Shown in pieces: positions 45,258 to 53,915 of a stretch of DNA of 64,000 nucleotides. Each line of letters opens with the position of its first letter. The stretch's first letter is position 1. A program made the position numbers and the translations under genes. Source of the DNA: Weeksellaceae bacterium (GTDB lineage: Bacteria; Bacteroidota; Bacteroidia; Flavobacteriales; Weeksellaceae); contig JAIBEX010000014.1 of the NCBI GenBank assembly GCA_019459455.1, positions 1 to 64,000 on the forward strand, read 5' to 3'. Below the pieces are notes generated by a model that saw only the letters and a list, made by a program, of their open reading frames with translations, searched no databases and had not been told where the DNA came from.

Positions 45258-45293
45258 AAACCCTTTCAGCCCGGGTAAGGCTGAAAGGGTTTT
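45258..45293 (-). terminator. Terminator after dnaA
   Basis: AAACCCTTTCAGCC and GGCTGAAAGGGTTT pair over 14 bases around CGGGTAA, with TTTTTT on the minus strand. Confidence 0.88.
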
Positions 45294-45313
45294 AAGTTTT
45301 CGCTACAGAAAAA

Positions 45314-46771
45314 TCAATGTTTCAGTTTTTCCGTGAGCTCCTTTACGTATTTCTTTATTTCCTTGTCAATTTTGGAAACATCCTTTATCGTTTCACAAGC
45401 ATACATCACTGTACTGTGGTCCTTTCCTCCCATTTCTTCGCCAATTTTAGTAAAGGTGGCGTTGGTATATTCCTTGGCGAAATACATGGCAAGTTGTCTG
45501 GGCAGTGCAATCTCTCTTTTCCTTGTCTTGGATAGAAGCTGGTCCCGCTGTATTCCGAAATACTCGCAAACCACCTCCTGGATATATGGAATGTTGATGA
45601 CTTTCTTCTTGGTTGATGAGATCTTGCTGATGGTATCTTTCAGAAGTTCAAGCGTAAGTTCCGACTTGTAGATGGTAGAATATGCAATCACCGAATTAAT
45701 GACTCCAATAAGGTCCCGAACGCTGCTCTTTACTTCGTTGGCCAGAAAGTCCAGCATATCTTCCGAAAGTTCAATGCCGTCCCTGCTCAGTTTATCAATG
45801 ATGATCTTTCTTCTGGTATCATAATCAGGCGCCTTTATTTCGGCCGCAAGCCCCCATTTAAATCGGGATACGATACGTTCCTGAATATCCATGATATCTA
45901 CAGGTGCACGGTCAGAAGTCAATACAATCTGCTTTCCGTTTTGATGCAGATAGTCGAAGATGTGGAAGAAACTGTCCTGTGTAGCCGATTTCCCGGAAAG
46001 GAACTGGATATCATCAATGATGAGTACATCCACCATCTGATAAAAATTGGCAAATTCAGTCTGCTTGTGAGCCTTTGCGGCTGATACAAACTGCTGGATG
46101 AACTTTTCGGAAGAAAGGTAAAGTACCACCTTATCCGGTAATGTATTTTTTACCTCCAGACCTATCGCGTGTCCCAGGTGGGTCTTCCCAACCCCATAAC
46201 CTCCGTGCAGGAAAAGTGGGTTAAATGCTGTGGCACCGGGTCTTTTTGCAATTGATTTAGCCACCGTTGAGGCAAATTTATTGCTTTCACCTTCCACGTA
46301 GCTGTCAAATGAAAAATCAGCTTTAAGGTTGGAATCGATGTTTATTTTTTGAATACCCGGAACAACAAACGGATTTACGATCTTGTTTGATGAAAAATTC
46401 TGAGGCATGGTTTCCTGAACTTTCGGCGACGGGGTGGATTTTCCCTTCACGTTAACCGTGATTGGTTTTTCCTTTCCCGCAGGCTTGTTTTCCATCACCT
46501 GATACCAAAGCTTCACGCCTTTCCCGATGTATTTTTTAAGTGCTGCAGAAAGCAGGGACAGGTAATTGTCCTCAATGTATTCCTTGTAAAAGTCACTCGG
46601 AACCATCAGCGTAAGGTTATTGTCAACCAGGGAAACCGGCTGAACCTTATCAAACAGTAAATCGAAAGAGTTTTCGAGCTTTTTCAGGTTGGAAGAATCT
46701 TCTGCAGCATTGAGATTATCCCTCATAAACTGCAGGCATTTCTCCCAGATCAGTACTAAGTTTTCATTCAT
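45314..46771 (-). CDS. dnaA: Chromosomal replication initiator DnaA
   Basis: The 485-residue AAA+ protein binds DnaA boxes at oriC and loads the helicase. Domain I (about 1-90), a Pro/Ser linker, AAA+ domain with Walker A GGYGVGKTHLGHAIG, Walker B IIDDIQFLSG and sensor RFKWGLAAEI, and domain IV helix-turn-helix ending LPRQLAMYFAKEYTNATFTK and GGKDHSTVMYACETI are all seen. The 137-base upstream gap has no visible TTATCCACA boxes, so oriC is probably not adjacent. A near-consensus -7 box (CATCTTTG) lies at 46821-46828 on the minus strand. Confidence 0.96.
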   Translation of the reverse strand: MNENLVLIWEKCLQFMRDNLNAAEDSSNLKKLENSFDLLFDKVQPVSLVDNNLTLMVPSDFYKEYIEDNYLSLLSAALKKYIGKGVKLWYQVMENKPAGKEKPITVNVKGKSTPSPKVQETMPQNFSSNKIVNPFVVPGIQKINIDSNLKADFSFDSYVEGESNKFASTVAKSIAKRPGATAFNPLFLHGGYGVGKTHLGHAIGLEVKNTLPDKVVLYLSSEKFIQQFVSAAKAHKQTEFANFYQMVDVLIIDDIQFLSGKSATQDSFFHIFDYLHQNGKQIVLTSDRAPVDIMDIQERIVSRFKWGLAAEIKAPDYDTRRKIIIDKLSRDGIELSEDMLDFLANEVKSSVRDLIGVINSVIAYSTIYKSELTLELLKDTISKISSTKKKVINIPYIQEVVCEYFGIQRDQLLSKTRKREIALPRQLAMYFAKEYTNATFTKIGEEMGGKDHSTVMYACETIKDVSKIDKEIKKYVKELTEKLKH

Positions 46772-46878
46772 TTGTTCTGCTTCAATTTGGCCTCAGTTAT
46801 TTTTGTTTTTATCGGGAAAGCAAAGATGGAAAATATAATCATTAAAAAAAAACTCTTGTGCTCTTGATTATTAAAAAA

Positions 46879-46886
46879 TATATTTG
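46879..46886 (+). promoter_or_regulatory. -7 promoter box of the thioesterase gene
   Basis: TATATTTG matches TAnnTTTG, with a TTG 20 bases upstream (46856-46858), 22 bases before the start codon. Confidence 0.5.
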
Positions 46887-46908
46887 TATGTATAAATATT
46901 CACTATAG

Positions 46909-47355
46909 ATGATACACTCAATACACACATTACGTGTACGTTACGGAGAAACAGACCCCATGAAGTATGTTTATTACGGCAACTATGCCGAATACTTTGA
47001 GGTCGGTCGGGTGGAACTCTTCCGAAGCATCGGAATGCCATACGACGAAATCGAAAATCAAGGAATTTGGCTGCCGGTATCAGAGTATAAAATTAAGTAT
47101 TTAAAACCAGCTTTGTATGATCAAATTTTAGAAATTCATACCTATATTAAGAAAATTCCTGGCGTTAGGATTGAATTTGAATATGAAATTTATAATGAAT
47201 CCAAACAGATGATCACTGAAGCAGCCACTACCCTCTTTTTTTTGGATTCCACTACAAACCGAATTGTGAAATGTCCGGATTTCCTTATGAACCTGATTCA
47301 GAAAAACTGGAACGGACCACATGAAGAAGAACACAATAGGTCGGAGGATATGTAA
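46909..47355 (+). CDS. Acyl-CoA thioesterase, YbgC-like hotdog fold
   Basis: The 148-residue protein opens with VRYGETDPMKYVYYGNYAEYFEVGR, the YbgC/4HBT signature with the catalytic Asp in ETD (ETDPMKYVYYGNY). It hydrolyses acyl-CoA or acyl-ACP thioesters in the cytosol. Divergent from dnaA, an arrangement common in this group. Length is usual. Start ATG at 46909. Confidence 0.88.
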   Translation: MIHSIHTLRVRYGETDPMKYVYYGNYAEYFEVGRVELFRSIGMPYDEIENQGIWLPVSEYKIKYLKPALYDQILEIHTYIKKIPGVRIEFEYEIYNESKQMITEAATTLFFLDSTTNRIVKCPDFLMNLIQKNWNGPHEEEHNRSEDM

Positions 47356-47403
47356 ATAATCGGAAAATTTTTAAAAAAAATGCCGATACTTCATTCTTTT
47401 TAT

Positions 47404-47411
47404 TATTTTTG
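47404..47411 (+). promoter_or_regulatory. -7 promoter box of the secreted protein gene at 47435
   Basis: TATTTTTG matches TAnnTTTG, 24 bases before the ATG. Confidence 0.55.
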
Positions 47412-47434
47412 TAAAAGATATAAATTAAAAGATT

Positions 47435-47887
47435 ATGAAAAAAATATTCTACCTATTTGCACTTTGTGCGTCTGCAACTGTTTTTGCGCAACAAAACCGT
47501 GCAGAGCCTGTGGTTATTATAGACGGAATGCTCGCTTCCAACGCTCTTATTACCAATGAGAAAAAAAATATTCAGTCCACCACTACGTACAAAAAAACCG
47601 ATTTGCCTGTAAAACTGAAAAACTTTGAAAGTTTGGCCGGAAATGGTTTGGTTTCTGTTCAGGTGAAGGAAAATTATTATGACAAAATATCTTTGAAAGC
47701 ACTGAACAGGGATTTTAATCTTGCGCCTAATAATCCTGTTATGTTTGACGGACACCTTATTACAGATACCGAAATCGTTGTTCTGGGTAACGTTCTCGAA
47801 CAGATGGAAGTGAATGTCGTTGACGGTAAGAAAATACTGAGCATCGGAACATCGCAAAAAGCGCCCTCAGCTACCGCTATAAACTAG
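47435..47887 (+). CDS. Secreted protein, unknown function
   Basis: The 150-residue protein has a signal peptide (MKKIFYLFALCASATVFAQ) and a mature domain with VVIIDGMLASNALITNE, KNFESLAGNGLVSVQVKENY and VMFDGHLITDTEIVVLGNV. The phrase order, with an initial IDG and later an FDG, resembles the carboxypeptidase-regulatory plug-like domain of some outer-membrane proteins, but the match is weak. I leave it unassigned. It has a promoter box and a following terminator. Confidence 0.65.
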   Translation: MKKIFYLFALCASATVFAQQNRAEPVVIIDGMLASNALITNEKKNIQSTTTYKKTDLPVKLKNFESLAGNGLVSVQVKENYYDKISLKALNRDFNLAPNNPVMFDGHLITDTEIVVLGNVLEQMEVNVVDGKKILSIGTSQKAPSATAIN

Positions 47888-47910
47888 ATTTGGATAGCAT
47901 AAATAAATTA

Positions 47911-47936
47911 AGCGTTCTCCGGAGCGCTTTTTTTAT
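47911..47936. terminator. Terminator
   Basis: AGCGTTCTCCGGAGCGCT hairpin followed by TTTTTTTATTT after the secreted protein gene; it faces rarA on the other strand. Confidence 0.75.
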
Positions 47937-47963
47937 TTGATTAATTCGGAACGTAAGTACGGA

Positions 47964-49241
47964 TCAGTACTTCCCCTTCCACTTTTTCTGCAATTCCTCG
48001 GTAATCTTATTTTCAGTGGAATTGTTTCCGGGACTGTAAAACCTGGTGCCTTTTATTTCTTCAGGCAGGAATTCCAGGTCTACAAAGTTGCCTTCATGGG
48101 AATGGGCATAGCCGTAATCTTTTCCGTAGTCCATCTCTTTCATCAGTTTGGTTGGAGCATTGCGCAGATGTAAAGGCACCGGCAGGTTACCAGTCTTCTT
48201 TACATAAGCCATGGCATCATTTATCGCAACATAAGTGGAGTTGCTTTTCGGTGAAACGGCCAGATAAACTGCTGTTTCACTAAGGATGATACGCGCTTCA
48301 GGATTGCCGATGACGTTTACAGCCTGGAAACAGTTATTAGCTATTACAAGGGCATTTGGATTGGCAAGGCCAATATCTTCAGCTGCCAGGATGAGCATTC
48401 GCCGTGCTATGAACTTAATGTCTTCACCTCCCACGAGCATCCTCGCAAGCCAGTACACCGCACCGTTGGGATCAGACCCCCTCATGGATTTTATAAAGGC
48501 TGAAATAATGTCGTAATGCTGTTCCCCATTTTTGTCATAGAGGGCCATAGTTTCCTGCAAAACCTGCAGCACATCTTCATTGTTGATTTCCTTCTTGTTA
48601 GAATTCCTAAAGTTATTCAGCACGTTCTCAACTGCATTGATGAGCTTGCGCGCATCCCCGCCCGAATATTGAATGAAGGCTTCCTTGTCTTTTATTCCGA
48701 AACCGGCCGCATGTTCTTCATTGTATTTTTTCAGGGAAATTTCCGTCAGTTCTTCCAGTTTCTCATAACTTAAAGACTTCAGGACATACACTTGCGAACG
48801 GGAAAGCAAAGCGGAAACCACCTCAAAACTCGGATTTTCCGTAGTCGCACCAATCAGGACAATCCATCCCTTTTCCACGGCGTGGAGTAACGAATCCTGC
48901 TGTGACTTGTTGAAACGGTGGATCTCATCAATAAAAAGTATTGGTGACTTTCCCGAAAAGAGGTTCTGTTTTTTTGCATCCTCGATGACTTCACGAACAT
49001 CCTTTACCCCACTGGAGACCGCTGAAAGCTTGAAGAATTTTCTTCCCGATTTTTCTGAAATAATTTCGGCAAGTGTTGTTTTTCCGGTTCCCGGCGGGCC
49101 CCAGAAAATGAGCGAACTAAGAGTGTCGTTCTCGAGCATTTTCCGGATGGCCCCCTGTTTTCCGGTCAAATGTTCCTGACCCAAGACTTCGTCAAGGGTT
49201 TTGGGGCGCATTCTTTCAGCTAAGGGGGCATTTGAAATCAC
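47964..49241 (-). CDS. rarA: Replication-associated recombination protein A (RarA/MgsA)
   Basis: The 425-residue AAA+ ATPase acts at stalled forks. Seen are the start PLAERMRPKTLDEVLGQEHL, Walker A WGPPGTGKTTLAEII, Walker B ILFIDEIHRFNKSQQD, sensor GATTENPSFEV, and the C-terminal tetramerisation region (AMYAVFKLPT-like PLHLRNAPTKLMKEMDYGKD). Length is usual. Divergent from yidD. A TAACTTTG -7 box lies at about 49260-49267, 18 bases upstream. Confidence 0.95.
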   Translation of the reverse strand: MISNAPLAERMRPKTLDEVLGQEHLTGKQGAIRKMLENDTLSSLIFWGPPGTGKTTLAEIISEKSGRKFFKLSAVSSGVKDVREVIEDAKKQNLFSGKSPILFIDEIHRFNKSQQDSLLHAVEKGWIVLIGATTENPSFEVVSALLSRSQVYVLKSLSYEKLEELTEISLKKYNEEHAAGFGIKDKEAFIQYSGGDARKLINAVENVLNNFRNSNKKEINNEDVLQVLQETMALYDKNGEQHYDIISAFIKSMRGSDPNGAVYWLARMLVGGEDIKFIARRMLILAAEDIGLANPNALVIANNCFQAVNVIGNPEARIILSETAVYLAVSPKSNSTYVAINDAMAYVKKTGNLPVPLHLRNAPTKLMKEMDYGKDYGYAHSHEGNFVDLEFLPEEIKGTRFYSPGNNSTENKITEELQKKWKGKY

Positions 49242-49259
49242 AGGTTCTGTTTAAGGGAC

Positions 49260-49267
49260 CAAAGTTA
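49260..49267 (-). promoter_or_regulatory. -7 promoter box of rarA
   Basis: TAACTTTG on the minus strand matches TAnnTTTG just before the rarA start. Confidence 0.5.
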
Positions 49268-49335
49268 ATGATTATCGGGCAAAATACTTCAGCCAAGAAA
49301 GCGACTAAAAAATTCAAATTATTGATAAATTACAG

Positions 49336-49343
49336 TATTTTTG
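49336..49343 (+). promoter_or_regulatory. -7 promoter box of yidD-lgt
   Basis: TATTTTTG matches TAnnTTTG. The TTG start codon at 49351 follows seven bases later, so transcription would begin at or next to the start codon (a leaderless or nearly leaderless message). Confidence 0.5.
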
Positions 49344-49350
49344 CACTGTC

Positions 49351-49614
49351 TTGAAAATCACATTTAACAAAATCATCACATTTCCTTTGGTTTTACTGAT
49401 AAAGTTCTATCAGTGGTTTATCTCGCCCATCCTACCCAAAAACTGCCGCTACGAACCCACCTGCTCCCATTATATGGTAGAAGCACTTCAGGTCCACGGC
49501 ATCTTCAGAGGATTCTGGCTGGGAGCAAAAAGAATTGCACGGTGCCATCCGTGGGGAGGTGAAGGTTATGATCCGGTTCCGCCAAAATGTGACCATCAAC
49601 ACGTAGAAAAATAA
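49351..49614 (+). CDS. yidD: Membrane protein insertion efficiency factor YidD
   Basis: The 87-residue protein has the YidD hallmarks: [32 protein letters not shown] and [12 protein letters not shown]. It is a small membrane-associated protein that helps YidC-dependent insertion. The start is a TTG with no ATG in reach. A strong promoter box lies only seven bases upstream. It is followed seven bases later by lgt, so the two membrane-biogenesis genes form an operon. Confidence 0.92.
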   Translation: MKITFNKIITFPLVLLIKFYQWFISPILPKNCRYEPTCSHYMVEALQVHGIFRGFWLGAKRIARCHPWGGEGYDPVPPKCDHQHVEK

Positions 49615-49621
49615 AGAAATT

Positions 49622-50491
49622 ATGCTGAACATTTTATCCACCACCTGGGACCCTTCAACAGGAATACATTTGGGCCCCATCACCCTTCACTACTACAGTT
49701 TAATGTTTGTAATTGCTTTCGGGCTCGGGTACTACCTGATGACGAAAATGTACAGAATTGATAATGTGAACCTTAAATATGTGGAACCCATATTTACCTG
49801 GACCCTGGTAGGAACCATCCTGGGAGCAAGACTCGGCCATGTGATTTTTTATCAGCCCGAACTTTTCCAACAGGATTTCTGGTCGGTTTTTTTGCCCATA
49901 CAGACCAAACCGGAATTTAAATTTACCGGTTTCTCAGGGCTCGCAAGTCATGGTGCCACCATCGCGGTTATTTTGACCACGCTTTACTATTCCTACAAAA
50001 TCATCAGGAAGAACCCACTTTGGGTCTTTGACCGCATAGGAATCGTGGTCGCTTTGGGCGGCACGTTCGTTCGTATCGGTAATTTCTTCAATTCTGAAAT
50101 TATTGGAAAACCTGCTCCGGAAAATTCACCGTTTGCTGTTCTGTTCCCGCAACAGAGTTCCGAATACGGTGCGATAGTGCCACGCTATCCTACCCAACTT
50201 TTTGAAGCAGGGGGTTATTTCCTTTTATTCATTTTACTTTGGATCCTGTACCGATATACCAATAAAAAATATCAGCAGGGCTGGCTGTTTGGCCTTTTCT
50301 TCATCATCCTCTGGGCCATCAGGTTCTTTGTAGAATTTCTAAAGGAACCTCAGGGCGACGAATTCATACAGTTTGCCGGACTGAATACGGGACAGGTACT
50401 TTCACTCCCCTTCATCCTTGCAGGTTTTGTAATCATGTGGTATTCTACAAAGAACAAAATTACCCAGGCAGAAAACGAAAAACCAGAGTAA
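49622..50491 (+). CDS. lgt: Prolipoprotein diacylglyceryl transferase
   Basis: The 289-residue inner-membrane enzyme moves a diacylglyceryl group to the lipobox cysteine of prolipoproteins. Seven membrane helices are predicted. Diagnostic segments are GARLGHVIFYQP, GLASHGATIAVI (the essential His), GTFVRIGNFFNSEIIGKP (the Lgt signature with the catalytic Arg) and the C-terminal GLFFIILWAIRFFVEFLKEP. It serves the many lipoproteins in this genome, several of which are in this window. Operon with yidD. Confidence 0.95.
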   Translation: MLNILSTTWDPSTGIHLGPITLHYYSLMFVIAFGLGYYLMTKMYRIDNVNLKYVEPIFTWTLVGTILGARLGHVIFYQPELFQQDFWSVFLPIQTKPEFKFTGFSGLASHGATIAVILTTLYYSYKIIRKNPLWVFDRIGIVVALGGTFVRIGNFFNSEIIGKPAPENSPFAVLFPQQSSEYGAIVPRYPTQLFEAGGYFLLFILLWILYRYTNKKYQQGWLFGLFFIILWAIRFFVEFLKEPQGDEFIQFAGLNTGQVLSLPFILAGFVIMWYSTKNKITQAENEKPE

Positions 50492-50506
50492 AAAACCTAC
50501 GAATCA

Positions 50507-50541
50507 TAAAAAGCCTCTCAGTTTATCTAAGAGGTTTTTTT
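50507..50541. terminator. Terminator after lgt
   Basis: AAAAGCCTCT pairs with AGAGGTTTTTTT around CAGTTTATCTA; it also faces the small cysteine-rich protein gene. Confidence 0.8.
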
Positions 50542-50545
50542 GCGC

Positions 50546-50842
50546 TTACTTCACTTCGGAAATGCGGATGGTTCCTTTATTCTCATGGTACATCATGCAA
50601 ACAACCTGGCCGTCAAATTCGGGACAACTGTCGGTTTTCGCAAATTTTGCGGTGACCGTGGCACCTTCTTTTTGGTTTTTAAGGATAGCTGCATTGCAGA
50701 CGAGATAGTCTTTACCTTCAACGCGGAGATATGTTCCGGTACAGTCCCGGGTTACGGTGGCCTTCTGTCCGTCTGGTACAGCAGCACAGGCTACAGTAAC
50801 GGCAGATAGTGATAGGGCAAAAGAGAATTGGATGAATTTCAT
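50546..50842 (-). CDS. Small exported protein with cysteines, unknown
   Basis: From the internal ATG (about 50842) the product has 98 residues: a signal peptide MKFIQFSFALSLSAVTVACA, with a possible lipobox VAC, then a compact domain with four cysteines (RDCTGTYLRV, YLVCNAAIL, TDSCPEFDG, VVCMMYHENKG). The conserved VTRDCTGTYLRVEGKDYLVC pattern suggests a small disulfide-stabilised beta domain. Function unknown. It is 29 bases after nnr on the same strand. An earlier in-frame GTG is less likely as start. Confidence 0.65.
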   Translation of the reverse strand: MKFIQFSFALSLSAVTVACAAVPDGQKATVTRDCTGTYLRVEGKDYLVCNAAILKNQKEGATVTAKFAKTDSCPEFDGQVVCMMYHENKGTIRISEVK

Positions 50843-50871
50843 TTTAATGATTTTATTCACCGAAACAAAAT

Positions 50872-52377
50872 TCACACCCTTTTAGCAAGTGAACTGAAAA
50901 CATTCCCGAGTTCCATCACCAAATCGGAAGCCACCATAGCCTCTCTGGAATGTTTCTCTGCAGCCCGGTCACCGGCACTTCCATGGAGCCAGACACCAAA
51001 GATGGCCGCCTGCTCGGATGAATATCCCTGCGCCAAAAGAGCCGTGATGATTCCGAGTAATATGTCACCGCTTCCACCCTTTGCCATGCCGGAATTACCT
51101 GTGACGTTATAGTAGACCTTTTGGGTTGGGGTGATGATTTGCGTGTGATGGTCCTTTAAAACGATGAATATTCCCAAATCTCTTGCCTTTTGTTTTGCGA
51201 GTTCCAGCCTTCCGAATGAATTCTCTGACGTTCCGAATAGCCGTTCAAATTCCCGCGGATGAGGCGTGATAACTGAATTTTCAGGGATGAATTTCAAATG
51301 TGCAGGACTCTTTGAAATGATGTTGAGGGCGTCTGCATCCAAAACAAGCGGTTTTTTGTAATCCAGTAAAAAAATCAGTAGAGCCTCTGCTGTTTCGGGA
51401 TCCTGGCCCAAACCGGGCCCCATTCCCACTACCGATTCCTCATCGACCTCAATTTTGTTGATGAAATCTTCGCCTCCGTAACGGTACATCGCCTCCGGGC
51501 AGGTTGTCTGCAGAATTTCATATCCGCATTTTGGAGCTAAGGTATAGGTAATCCCAGAACCTGCTTTCAGGGCTGCGTGTGTTGCCAAAACGGCTGCTCC
51601 CATCTTGCCAAAACTGCCGGTAATTAACATTGTTTTTCCATAGTTTCCTTTATGAGAAAATTCATTTCTGGGCCGATAGATTGCTGTGATTAAAGACAAG
51701 TCGATCACAAATTCATCCGAAAGTTCGGTACTGATGAATTCCGCACTCAGACCAATATCACGAACATGTATTTTTCCGCAGAAAAAACCGGTTTCAGGAT
51801 GCAAGAAACTCTTTTTCCAGAACTGCAAACTAAGCGTATGATCTGCGAGAAACACAGCCGAATCCGGTTCGTGTAAACGGTCGGCAAAAAGTCCGGAAGG
51901 GATATCTATAGAAATTTTAGGGATGCAAATCTTATTCAGGCGAAGAATTAAATCCGCAGATTTACCTTCAACCTTCCGGTTGAGTCCGGTACCGAAAAGG
52001 GCATCAATCACCACGGATTCCACAGCTATATTAATACGTTCCAATTCTGCAAAATCAAAGATATCAATGCCTGAAATACCTTGCATAGCTACAAAATTTG
52101 CCCGGGCGTCAGTGGTGAAGTTTTCATTTTTTTTATCAACGAAAACATCCACATTAAATCCTTTCTGGTAAAGCAACCTCGCGATTGCCAAACCGTCGCC
52201 ACCATTGTTTCCATTGCCACAGAATATGTAAAAGTATTCCGTCTCAGCATAATGAGTGGATAACCAATCCGCACAGGATAGGGCCGCTCTTTCCATCAGA
52301 CTCAGAGAGGAAACCGGTTCGCTTTCTATAGTAAAAGCATCACATTTTCTGATCTGTGCTGCAGAAAATATTTTCAT
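50872..52377 (-). CDS. nnr: Bifunctional NAD(P)HX epimerase/dehydratase
   Basis: The 501-residue protein repairs hydrated NAD(P)H. The N-terminal epimerase (YjeF_N, about 1-210) shows CGNGNNGGDGLAIARLL and DALFGTGLN; the C-terminal ADP-dependent dehydratase (carbohydrate-kinase fold, about 220-501) shows GSFGKMGAAVLATHAALKAG, VGMGPGLGQDPET, the acceptor-site NVTGNSGMAKGGSGDILLGI and LVLDADALNII. Both halves look intact. Start ATG at 52377. Confidence 0.93.
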   Translation of the reverse strand: MKIFSAAQIRKCDAFTIESEPVSSLSLMERAALSCADWLSTHYAETEYFYIFCGNGNNGGDGLAIARLLYQKGFNVDVFVDKKNENFTTDARANFVAMQGISGIDIFDFAELERINIAVESVVIDALFGTGLNRKVEGKSADLILRLNKICIPKISIDIPSGLFADRLHEPDSAVFLADHTLSLQFWKKSFLHPETGFFCGKIHVRDIGLSAEFISTELSDEFVIDLSLITAIYRPRNEFSHKGNYGKTMLITGSFGKMGAAVLATHAALKAGSGITYTLAPKCGYEILQTTCPEAMYRYGGEDFINKIEVDEESVVGMGPGLGQDPETAEALLIFLLDYKKPLVLDADALNIISKSPAHLKFIPENSVITPHPREFERLFGTSENSFGRLELAKQKARDLGIFIVLKDHHTQIITPTQKVYYNVTGNSGMAKGGSGDILLGIITALLAQGYSSEQAAIFGVWLHGSAGDRAAEKHSREAMVASDLVMELGNVFSSLAKRV

Positions 52378-52500
52378 GGAGAATTTTTTTTGCTTCCTTA
52401 AATTTAGTAAAATTAAGTGAAGAGGGCGCTAGTCATTCAACACAATAAAATCTGGTGAAATTTTAGAAACAATTGGCGTGCATTTTAAATAATAATTAAT

Positions 52501-52508
52501 TAATTTTG
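52501..52508 (+). promoter_or_regulatory. -7 promoter box of mscL
   Basis: TAATTTTG matches TAnnTTTG, 22 bases before the ATG at 52530. Confidence 0.5.
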
Positions 52509-52529
52509 ATTGCATTAAAAAATATAATT

Positions 52530-52901
52530 ATGGGATTTGTACAGGAATTTAAGGATTTTGCATTCAAAGGGAATGTAATGGATTTGGCAGTCGCTGTAAT
52601 CATCGGTACTGCGTTTGGTAAGATCGTATCTTCACTCGTTGAGGATGTGATTACCCCATTGTTATTGAACCCTGCGCTGAAAGCCGCCGGTGCTGAGAAT
52701 ATTGCAACCCTCACGTGGAATGGTGTAAAGTATGGTAATTTCCTGTCGGCGATTATCAGTTTCCTCTGCATTGCCATGGTGCTGTTCTGGTTGATTAAAG
52801 GAGCAAACAGATTCAACAGACCTGCTGAAGTGGTACCTCCGGGACCAACCAACGAAGAAATACTGCTGACTGAAATCAGGGATTTGCTTAAAACCAAATA
52901 G
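52530..52901 (+). CDS. mscL: Large-conductance mechanosensitive channel
   Basis: From the ATG at 52530 the protein has 123 residues with the MscL pattern: FVQEFKDFAFKGNVMDLAVA, the glycine-rich pore helix AVIIGTAFGKIVSSLVEDVI, a periplasmic loop, the second helix ISFLCIAMVLFWLIKGANRF, and the C-terminal bundle EEILLTEIRDLLKTK. It opens under membrane tension to release solutes in osmotic downshock. A start eight codons upstream is possible but gives an unusual N-terminus. Confidence 0.95.
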   Translation: MGFVQEFKDFAFKGNVMDLAVAVIIGTAFGKIVSSLVEDVITPLLLNPALKAAGAENIATLTWNGVKYGNFLSAIISFLCIAMVLFWLIKGANRFNRPAEVVPPGPTNEEILLTEIRDLLKTK

Positions 52902-52924
52902 AAAACCCGAACATTGCTTCTTAT

Positions 52925-52947
52925 AACCCGGAAAAGTCCGGGTTTTT
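52925..52947. terminator. Terminator between mscL and the dehydrogenase gene
   Basis: AACCCGGA-AAA-GTCCGGGTT hairpin followed by TTTTCT. Convergent genes share it. Confidence 0.85.
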
Positions 52948-52948
52948 T

Positions 52949-53908
52949 CTACTGCACCTGCAAAATACTGCAGATCTGGTGGGCTAAAGAAAGGCCAATC
53001 CGGTCCTGCGCCTCTAGGGTAGAGGCTCCCGTGTGAGGCGTGAGCGAGATCTTAGGGTGATTTAAGATTTCTCTGGACGGTGTGGGTTCGTTGATGAACA
53101 CATCCAGTCCGGCGAAACTCACTTTCCCGGAGTCCAGGGCGGCAATGAGTGCATTTTCGTCAATTACGCCGCCCCTCGAGCAGTTGATAATGGCCACGCC
53201 TTCTTTCATCATTGAAAATTCCTTTTCGCCAATCATATATCCTTCCGCCTGCGCAGGTACATGAAGGGTTATAAAATCAGCGTGTCTCAAAATCCCTTCC
53301 ATAGGTTCTGTCTCGATATCGACGTTGATATACTGGTGGTTGTAAAATTTCACCTTAATGCTGGCTTTTCCCACATTACTGTCGGCGGCAATCACCCGCA
53401 TTCCCAAACCGAGCGCTATCCGGGCCACCTCCTGCCCGATTCTGCCCATACCGATGATTCCTATGGTTTTTCCGCGGAGTTCAATACCTTTTTCGTACGA
53501 TTTTTTCAGTTTTGAAAAAGCAGAATCACCGATAAGTGGCATTTGCCTGTTGGAGTCCTGCAGAAATCTCGCTCCCGAAAACAAATGGGCAAAAACAAGC
53601 TCCGCGACTGATTCAGATGAGGCAGAGGGGGTATTGATTACATGAATGCCTTTGGAACGGGCATATTCAACATCAATATTATCCATCCCTACTCCGCCTC
53701 TTCCGACGATCTCGAGCGAGGGACAGGCATCTATCAGTTCCTTGCGGACCTCGGTTGCGCTGCGGACAAGCAACGTCCTGATTTTATTTTGATTGATGAA
53801 ATCAATAAGAGATTCCTGAGGGACTTTCCCGGTAATCACTTCGAAACCCTTCTCACTCAGAGCATCAATCCCCGACTGGTCTAAACCGTCATTTGCTAAA
53901 ACCTTCAT
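52949..53908 (-). CDS. D-2-hydroxyacid dehydrogenase, 3-phosphoglycerate dehydrogenase-like
   Basis: From the ATG at 53908 the enzyme has 319 residues. Seen are the substrate-site EIVGRGGVGMDNIDVEYA, the NAD-binding GKTIGIIGMGRIGQEVARIA, catalytic Arg (IINCSRGGVIDE), Glu (VFINEPTP) and His (LTPHTGAST). It matches short SerA-like enzymes without ACT domain, which make 3-phosphohydroxypyruvate for serine synthesis; other 2-hydroxyacids are possible. The HAD gene ends seven bases upstream, so the two form an operon. Confidence 0.85.
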   Translation of the reverse strand: MKVLANDGLDQSGIDALSEKGFEVITGKVPQESLIDFINQNKIRTLLVRSATEVRKELIDACPSLEIVGRGGVGMDNIDVEYARSKGIHVINTPSASSESVAELVFAHLFSGARFLQDSNRQMPLIGDSAFSKLKKSYEKGIELRGKTIGIIGMGRIGQEVARIALGLGMRVIAADSNVGKASIKVKFYNHQYINVDIETEPMEGILRHADFITLHVPAQAEGYMIGEKEFSMMKEGVAIINCSRGGVIDENALIAALDSGKVSFAGLDVFINEPTPSREILNHPKISLTPHTGASTLEAQDRIGLSLAHQICSILQVQ

Positions 53909-53915
53909 CCTGTTA

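Noticed and set aside
46772-46908. Chromosomal origin next to dnaA
   Set aside because: The gap is short and I see no cluster of TTATCCACA-like DnaA boxes or a clear unwinding region; position next to dnaA is not enough.
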